Positions 59,999-64,000 of a stretch of 64,000 bases of DNA are shown here, one piece after another. The notes beneath the pieces were generated by a model. That model was not told where the DNA came from, did no database searches, and was given only the letters and a program-made list of their open reading frames with translations. Source of the DNA: Acidobacteria bacterium AB60 (GTDB lineage: Bacteria > Acidobacteriota > Terriglobia > Terriglobales > Acidobacteriaceae); NCBI GenBank assembly GCA_008682415.1, contig VANK01000003.1, positions 124,001 through 188,000 on the forward strand. The letters are read 5' to 3'. A program made the translations under genes and the position numbers. Every line of letters begins with the position of its first letter. Positions within the stretch are counted from its first letter, which is position 1.

Positions 59999-60989
59999 TG
60001 GCCACCTGCTTCTCCCAACCGATCGGGCACTCACCGATCAGACGTGCGATTTCACCTGAACTTACGTCGTCAATGAGAGTGCCGTAAAGTTTGTCGAAAT
60101 CCTTTTCCAGAATCTCGGTCGCTATCTTTGTCGCATTATCGAGCTGTGTCCAAGGCTCTGCCGAATTGACCATCAACGTGAGAACCCGTGTGAGGATGCG
60201 GGCACGATTTGCCTCTAGATCCCTGTGCAGATTGGGCAAGGTGTCAGCCAATTCCTGTTCAAATGCCAGGGACATCCGCCATCGGGAGAGAAGCGCATTC
60301 CACAGTTGCTCGATTTGGGCGTCTTTCCCAGGGATTATGAGTTTCAGTGCATCCCTTTTCTCATCGAATTTGGCTGTGCTGCCGATGACGATTGTCTGCG
60401 ATTTTTCCTGAACCTTTTGCAGGAAGATCCTCTGGCGGGCACGCGTAATGGTGACTTCGTCGATGGCATAGCGATTGGCAAGGTCTTTCGGACCGACGAC
60501 AATGATCTTGGCATTGCATTCGGCGTATCGACATTTGCTCGCCTTTTGATAGGCCTCGACAGCGGTTAGGATTGGTCCGATGATTCTGTGGCTCTCGAAC
60601 CAATTCACCAGCAGCTCAATCTGTTGAATTTTACGGCCCGCCGGCAGAATCGTTGACATCTCTGGGCTCTCAGCAAATACCAGAGATCCTTTTATGAGAT
60701 CAAGCTCATATATGCGCCGAAGATCGGCGCTAAACTTTCCGATAATTCCGTCTATCCGTTTTTTCGGGGTCTTGAATGCGTCGTGTTCCGGACCATAACA
60801 ACAGTAAGCCCGCAAACCATGATCGGCGATGGCATCGAGTCCAGCATCTCCCATCGGTTTATCTGGAACCGACTGGAATCCAGTGATGAAAGCCTGCAAA
60901 CGAGCGCAGACCTCCGCCTGGAAGTCATCTCCGCTTAGGGCTTCAAGGCTGGCAGCATACTCGGCGATAAGCGATTGAACGGTCGCCAT
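59991..60989 (-). CDS. Large first component of the ABC-three-component-type system, possible nuclease-like N-terminus
   Basis: A 332-residue protein. N-terminal: FQAEVCARLQAFITGFQSVPDKPMGDAGLDAI...LRAYCCYGPEHD. This pattern (Glu in a helix, then GDxGxD, then a strand ending xxYGP) resembles restriction-endonuclease-like folds and the GDxGxDG...QxYxP proteins. The rest is helical (CTD-like: WNALLSRWRMSLAFEQELADTLPNLHRDLEAN). The ATG at 60989 gives MATVQSLIAEYA; an in-frame extension to 61103 is not supported by a ribosome site. It is first of three coupled genes. The nuclease idea is inference, since the usual QxK is replaced by Cys-Cys-Tyr. Confidence 0.65.
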   Translation of the reverse strand: MATVQSLIAEYAASLEALSGDDFQAEVCARLQAFITGFQSVPDKPMGDAGLDAIADHGLRAYCCYGPEHDAFKTPKKRIDGIIGKFSADLRRIYELDLIKGSLVFAESPEMSTILPAGRKIQQIELLVNWFESHRIIGPILTAVEAYQKASKCRYAECNAKIIVVGPKDLANRYAIDEVTITRARQRIFLQKVQEKSQTIVIGSTAKFDEKRDALKLIIPGKDAQIEQLWNALLSRWRMSLAFEQELADTLPNLHRDLEANRARILTRVLTLMVNSAEPWTQLDNATKIATEILEKDFDKLYGTLIDDVSSGEIARLIGECPIGWEKQVASV

Positions 60990-61371
60990 TTCTTGAAAGA
61001 AATCGGAATCAAGAAATGTTATCAGAGCACCATTCCTTGTGCATATCACCAGCATCTTGGCTCGCGCGGGTCGAATCTGCGGTCTGGTCCAGTTGATGTG
61101 CAATTGGCGACGTCCGCTTGGGATTCATTCTGGTTGTTGCACAGGCCCGTCTTGAAGTAGTATAGGCGAAGAAAAGGAGAATACGCGTCGTCCTCCTTAA
61201 GTTCGAGGGTTATTTTTGGGAAAGCCGAGCTGAACGGCCAAACTGAGGAAATTTCGTCCACCCGCGGAAACGAGCGTTTGTAGTTCGCACGCTTTTGAGG
61301 CGCGATACCACGCGCGCCGCGGGAGACGGGAGCATAGGGCACAGATGGACCACAAGGAGCAGCCCGACAGT

Positions 61372-61899
61372 TCAGGCGCTGGCTCTTTTCCGACTCTTCT
61401 CCTTTACGAACACAGCCACCTGTCGCGTGCACGGGCCGCACTTCATCGAGTGCTGCATAATGGCGTCCGAGTCCGGATACTCGTTGATTTCCCCAAACAC
61501 TACTCTACGGAGCGCGGATTCTTCCGGGCAGCCCACACGATCAGGATTCGGGTAAGAGCGTATGACCTCATTGCGCAGCTCGTCGATGAACACGTCCTCC
61601 TCGATCTCGGTAGGCAGCCAGGAGGGGTCGATCGACATCGCAATTTCTTCCAGTGCTTCCTCCCGGTTTCGAATTTGATTAACCTGCCTTTGGCGCCACT
61701 CACTCGGTGAGTGCTCACTCAAAATGATGAGCCGAGCGAAACGGCACAGCTCCTCATCCGAATATCCTTTGGCGGCCTTCCGCACACGCGCGACTGCCGA
61801 GTCAATGGCATCTTTGTTGGCAATCAGTCCGCGCAGTGCGTTGAGGTGAGCGCTTCTATCTGCGGATCTGTCTTCAGGCGTTCCGGGTGGACGCGGCAT
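61372..61899 (-). CDS. Protein of unknown function with a C-terminal HxxxCxxC motif
   Basis: A 175-residue protein. The first two-thirds are helical and charged (LNALRGLIANKDAIDSAVARVRKAA, WRQRQVNQIRNREEALEEIAMSI). The last third has C124 (VGCPEESALRR) and H150-C154-C157 (MQHSMKCGPCTRQ), a probable zinc site like those of anti-sigma ZAS domains. A strong AGGGAGG site precedes the ATG at 61899. It overlaps the 88-residue gene upstream by 26 bases, so it belongs to the radical SAM unit. No membrane segment is present. Function unknown. Confidence 0.68.
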   Translation of the reverse strand: MPRPPGTPEDRSADRSAHLNALRGLIANKDAIDSAVARVRKAAKGYSDEELCRFARLIILSEHSPSEWRQRQVNQIRNREEALEEIAMSIDPSWLPTEIEEDVFIDELRNEVIRSYPNPDRVGCPEESALRRVVFGEINEYPDSDAIMQHSMKCGPCTRQVAVFVKEKSRKRASA

Positions 61900-62140
61900 T
61901 GTGGCCTCCCTGATGGCCGTTTCTGGACCACCTCAGCAACATGGGTCCGCGCGGCAATTGAGCATCACATCCTGAATATTCCAGTTCTTCAGGCATCAGG
62001 TTGAAAATGGAGCCAGCCGTCAGTCGCTCCATTATGAAATCAATTGCGCTCAGACCAAATGTTGCCAAGCGCAGGCCAATGGGACCAAGCGAATCCAGCT
62101 TGGTCCCATAGAAGGCGGACTTCCGACTAGCCCAGTACAT
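61874..62140 (-). CDS. Small (88 aa) protein coupled to the radical SAM gene
   Basis: The ATG at 62140 has a good GGAGG site nine bases upstream and lies inside the last codons of the radical SAM gene (14-base overlap); its own stop lies inside the next gene. This nested arrangement on both sides argues that it is real. The sequence starts MYWASRKSAFYG, has a hydrophobic middle (GPIGLRLATFGLSAIDFIMERL), a single Cys (EYSGCDAQLP) and a Gly/His/Asn-rich tail. I recognise no family. It could be a partner or substrate of the radical SAM enzyme, which is speculation. Confidence 0.55.
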   Translation of the reverse strand: MYWASRKSAFYGTKLDSLGPIGLRLATFGLSAIDFIMERLTAGSIFNLMPEELEYSGCDAQLPRGPMLLRWSRNGHQGGHNAASTRNA

Positions 62141-63953
62141 TGGTTAGTTCCTCCGCATCTGCGGCTGATGAAGAGGGCGAGCACACCGCTGTCGGCGCAC
62201 TTCGGACCTCGCTTATCGGGACGAATTGATGATTCGCGTAGATCGGATGGCGCCCATGCTCCTTGTGCCACTTGGATAGAGACGGAGCACAGCGCGCTGC
62301 CTCGGCGATCTGCCGCCAACCTCCCGCATTCTTGAACGAAAACGCCACATCTGCGCTGACGTAACGTGTGTAATCCAAACCGGCATCCGCAACGACAGCG
62401 GTTGATGTGTGGAGATTTGGCAGTTCATAGTTGAATAGGTCTTGAAACCACGACATACCGATAAACATGATTGACCAACGGTCGTGGTCATAGAGTTGCT
62501 TTGACCACTGGTCGTCTCCACTGTGAGCCGCGCGAGCGAGGCATTGCTGGAATATCCGATACAGATCCATCGGAGTCAGCCCTTTTGGAGTTTTCGTGGC
62601 ATCCAGGTTTCGAAGCACTGATAATATGATCTGAGCTTTCGACATTGCTGGTCCACGTGCCACATCGATAATGTCTTCGAGGTCGCTGAGAAACCGATCA
62701 AAATTGAAGAACGATCCGACTGGACGCCACTCTCCCGTCTCCCTATTCACGACGATCGCGCTGAATACAGCAGAATCAGGATGCGAATTGACGAAGACGG
62801 AACCCCGCTCTCGATTTGGCTGCAACATGTCAACGAGCGTGCTGAACACGCTGTAGCAGGCCATCGGCCACCAATCGCGAAGCGGCTGCCAATCGGCTTC
62901 GGTCTGGGCCTGGAGATCGCTGGCTAGCTGCGAGATTGTGCATCGCTTCCGATACCTGGTTTCGTCATCGATCTCTTCGTCTCTGCCGGAAAACATAATC
63001 GGCTGAAACACAATGCCAAAAATTTGCTCGTTGTTTTGAGCAGCAAATTCGACAATCGGCCCGAGAGCATCGTCGTTCACTCCGTTGATGACGGTTACTT
63101 GAAGTGTGACGCGCATGCCTGCCGCGCTGATGTTCTCAATCGCCTTCAATTTTACGTCGAGGTAGTTGGCAATGCCGCGGTGGGCATTTTTCTCCTCAGT
63201 CATTCCGTCAATCTGAAGAAACACACCGTGAAGGCCGGCAGCGCGCGCTTCACGTGCGAAGCCGGCGTCTTCAGCGAACCTGATTCCATTTGTCGCTACG
63301 TGGAGCCGCTTAAGCCCGATACTACCGGCATACTCGACAGCCTTGAGAAAGTGCGGCGAAATCGTAGGCTCTCCCCCTGTGAAGAGAATGTTGAAATCAC
63401 GCTTCGGTTCAACGGTAAGAGCATGATCTAAGAGAGCCTTGATTTCATGCAGGTCAGGTTCATAGACATGATCCAGTCGATTGGCGTCCATGAAGCACGG
63501 GCTGCATTTCATATTGCAACGTGTCGTCAGATCTACCAGAACGTAGGAACCGCGACCATAACGGACGGCATGGATTCCATGTGCGTCTGTATCTGTTCGT
63601 TCATAGTCGCAGCCGGGATAAAGGTGCTCCATTCTCCAAAAGAATTGCGCATCGGAAGCGAGCAGATCCTCGAATGGCCCGTGCCGTTCGCAGGATTTGC
63701 GGAGAAGAACCCTCCCTGCTTCTTCCAGAATCTGAGCCTCAACCACAGCGGTTTCATCGATGAGCGCACGGTCGGGCAGATCGTTATGAAGAATGCTGTC
63801 TCGGATTTCGAGCAGGCATTTTGGGCAAACAGATTGGGTCCGTCTGGGACCGAGGGGAGGAAATGTTCTTTCGCGTTTGCGCCTGAGAGGGCTGTTGGAC
63901 CAGGCCGGTATTGGAAGGTGTCCTTTTGAGAAGGACTGGTTAATGCTCCGCAC
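62127..63953 (-). CDS. Radical SAM protein of the COG1964 / Tes-like type (start uncertain)
   Basis: About 608 residues from the GTG at 63953; the frame remains open to the window edge, so the start may lie further right. N-terminal metal-binding part: C43/C46 (SVCPKC) and C88 (RKSCERHGPF). The radical SAM core is C146, C150, C153 (CNMKCSPC), with FTGGEPTISPHFL, a substrate-region LQIDGMTEEKNAHRG and FQPIMFSGRDEE. This order is that of the MJ0619/COG1964 family, which includes archaeal tetraether synthase (Tes) and bacterial relatives discussed for membrane-spanning lipids in acidobacteria. Other members have unknown roles, so the substrate is open. It is followed by two overlapping small genes. 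Confidence 0.82.
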   Translation of the reverse strand: MRSINQSFSKGHLPIPAWSNSPLRRKRERTFPPLGPRRTQSVCPKCLLEIRDSILHNDLPDRALIDETAVVEAQILEEAGRVLLRKSCERHGPFEDLLASDAQFFWRMEHLYPGCDYERTDTDAHGIHAVRYGRGSYVLVDLTTRCNMKCSPCFMDANRLDHVYEPDLHEIKALLDHALTVEPKRDFNILFTGGEPTISPHFLKAVEYAGSIGLKRLHVATNGIRFAEDAGFAREARAAGLHGVFLQIDGMTEEKNAHRGIANYLDVKLKAIENISAAGMRVTLQVTVINGVNDDALGPIVEFAAQNNEQIFGIVFQPIMFSGRDEEIDDETRYRKRCTISQLASDLQAQTEADWQPLRDWWPMACYSVFSTLVDMLQPNRERGSVFVNSHPDSAVFSAIVVNRETGEWRPVGSFFNFDRFLSDLEDIIDVARGPAMSKAQIILSVLRNLDATKTPKGLTPMDLYRIFQQCLARAAHSGDDQWSKQLYDHDRWSIMFIGMSWFQDLFNYELPNLHTSTAVVADAGLDYTRYVSADVAFSFKNAGGWRQIAEAARCAPSLSKWHKEHGRHPIYANHQFVPISEVRSAPTAVCSPSSSAADAEELTNVLG

Positions 63954-64000
63954 GACGTTCCACGCGACGTCGGCGACCTGCGAGGAGGCACGAAGAATAT

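Noticed and set aside
61046..61441. 131-codon minus-strand frame between the ABC-type unit and the HxxxCxxC gene
   Set aside because: It overlaps the 3' end of a better-supported gene and the 5' end of the neighbouring unit, has no ribosome site, and has irregular composition.
63533..63991. 152-codon minus-strand frame overlapping the start of the radical SAM gene
   Set aside because: It is in another frame of a region where the radical SAM N-terminal Cys motifs are clearly conserved; no own motif.

Overview
The window looks like a chromosome segment of an acidobacterium (Acidobacteriota, probably Terriglobia). The main pointers are two very large MacB/FtsX-like permeases of the acidobacterial duplicated orphan permease type, one with its PadR partner, a bacillithiol-type bshA, high GC content, DinB and SYLF proteins, and abundant intergenic repeats. 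The taxon is inferred from gene content; there is no rRNA here.

Layout. 1-9 kb: glycerate kinase (5' end cut off), a lone receiver domain, acylphosphatase, adenine phosphoribosyltransferase, a 1604-residue Lhr-type helicase and a Nei-type glycosylase. 9-21.5 kb: a bifunctional penicillin-binding protein and prolyl-tRNA synthetase, an SDR, a membrane-bound PP2C phosphatase, arabinose-5-phosphate isomerase, a TlpA/DsbD-N pair, and a minus-strand iclR - metE-like - isochorismatase-like set. 21.6-34.3 kb: one unbroken plus-strand operon, pcaIJFHGBDC-pobA-hydroxycinnamoyl-CoA hydratase/lyase-ferA-like-vdh-cyaY. On paper it takes p-coumarate through 4-hydroxybenzaldehyde, 4-hydroxybenzoate, protocatechuate and beta-ketoadipate to succinyl-CoA and acetyl-CoA. 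34.3-35.7 kb: non-coding and repeat-rich; here the plus strand changes from C-rich to G-rich regardless of gene direction. 35.7-55.4 kb: permeases with PadR, two TetR regulators with visible operators, an Lnt-like acyltransferase, SYLF, DinB, a secreted glycoamylase-like protein between two palindromic tandem arrays, bshA with a YdjC-type deacetylase, tRNA-Val and two SDR genes.

55.5-64 kb is a mobile or island region. A 5' fragment of a tRNA-Leu(UAA) gene lies beside a tyrosine integrase. It is followed by a complete, different tRNA-Leu(UAA) gene whose anticodon loop is split by a 258-nt group I intron. Next is a lower-GC minus-strand block: a three-gene ABC-three-component-like conflict system (SMC/Rad50-like ATPase, small middle component, large component with a possible nuclease-like N-terminus), then a tightly coupled trio of a COG1964/Tes-like radical SAM protein, an 88-residue protein and a protein with a HxxxCxxC motif.

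Most unusual points: (a) an integrative element that seems to have split the anticodon loop of one tRNA-Leu(UAA) and is followed by an intron-bearing copy whose intron interrupts the same site; (b) 16 palindromic ~89-bp tandem repeats in two blocks flanking one secreted-enzyme gene; (c) several unrelated heptanucleotide repeat families placed at or just after stop codons; (d) the strand-skew switch at the repeat-rich gap near 34 kb.
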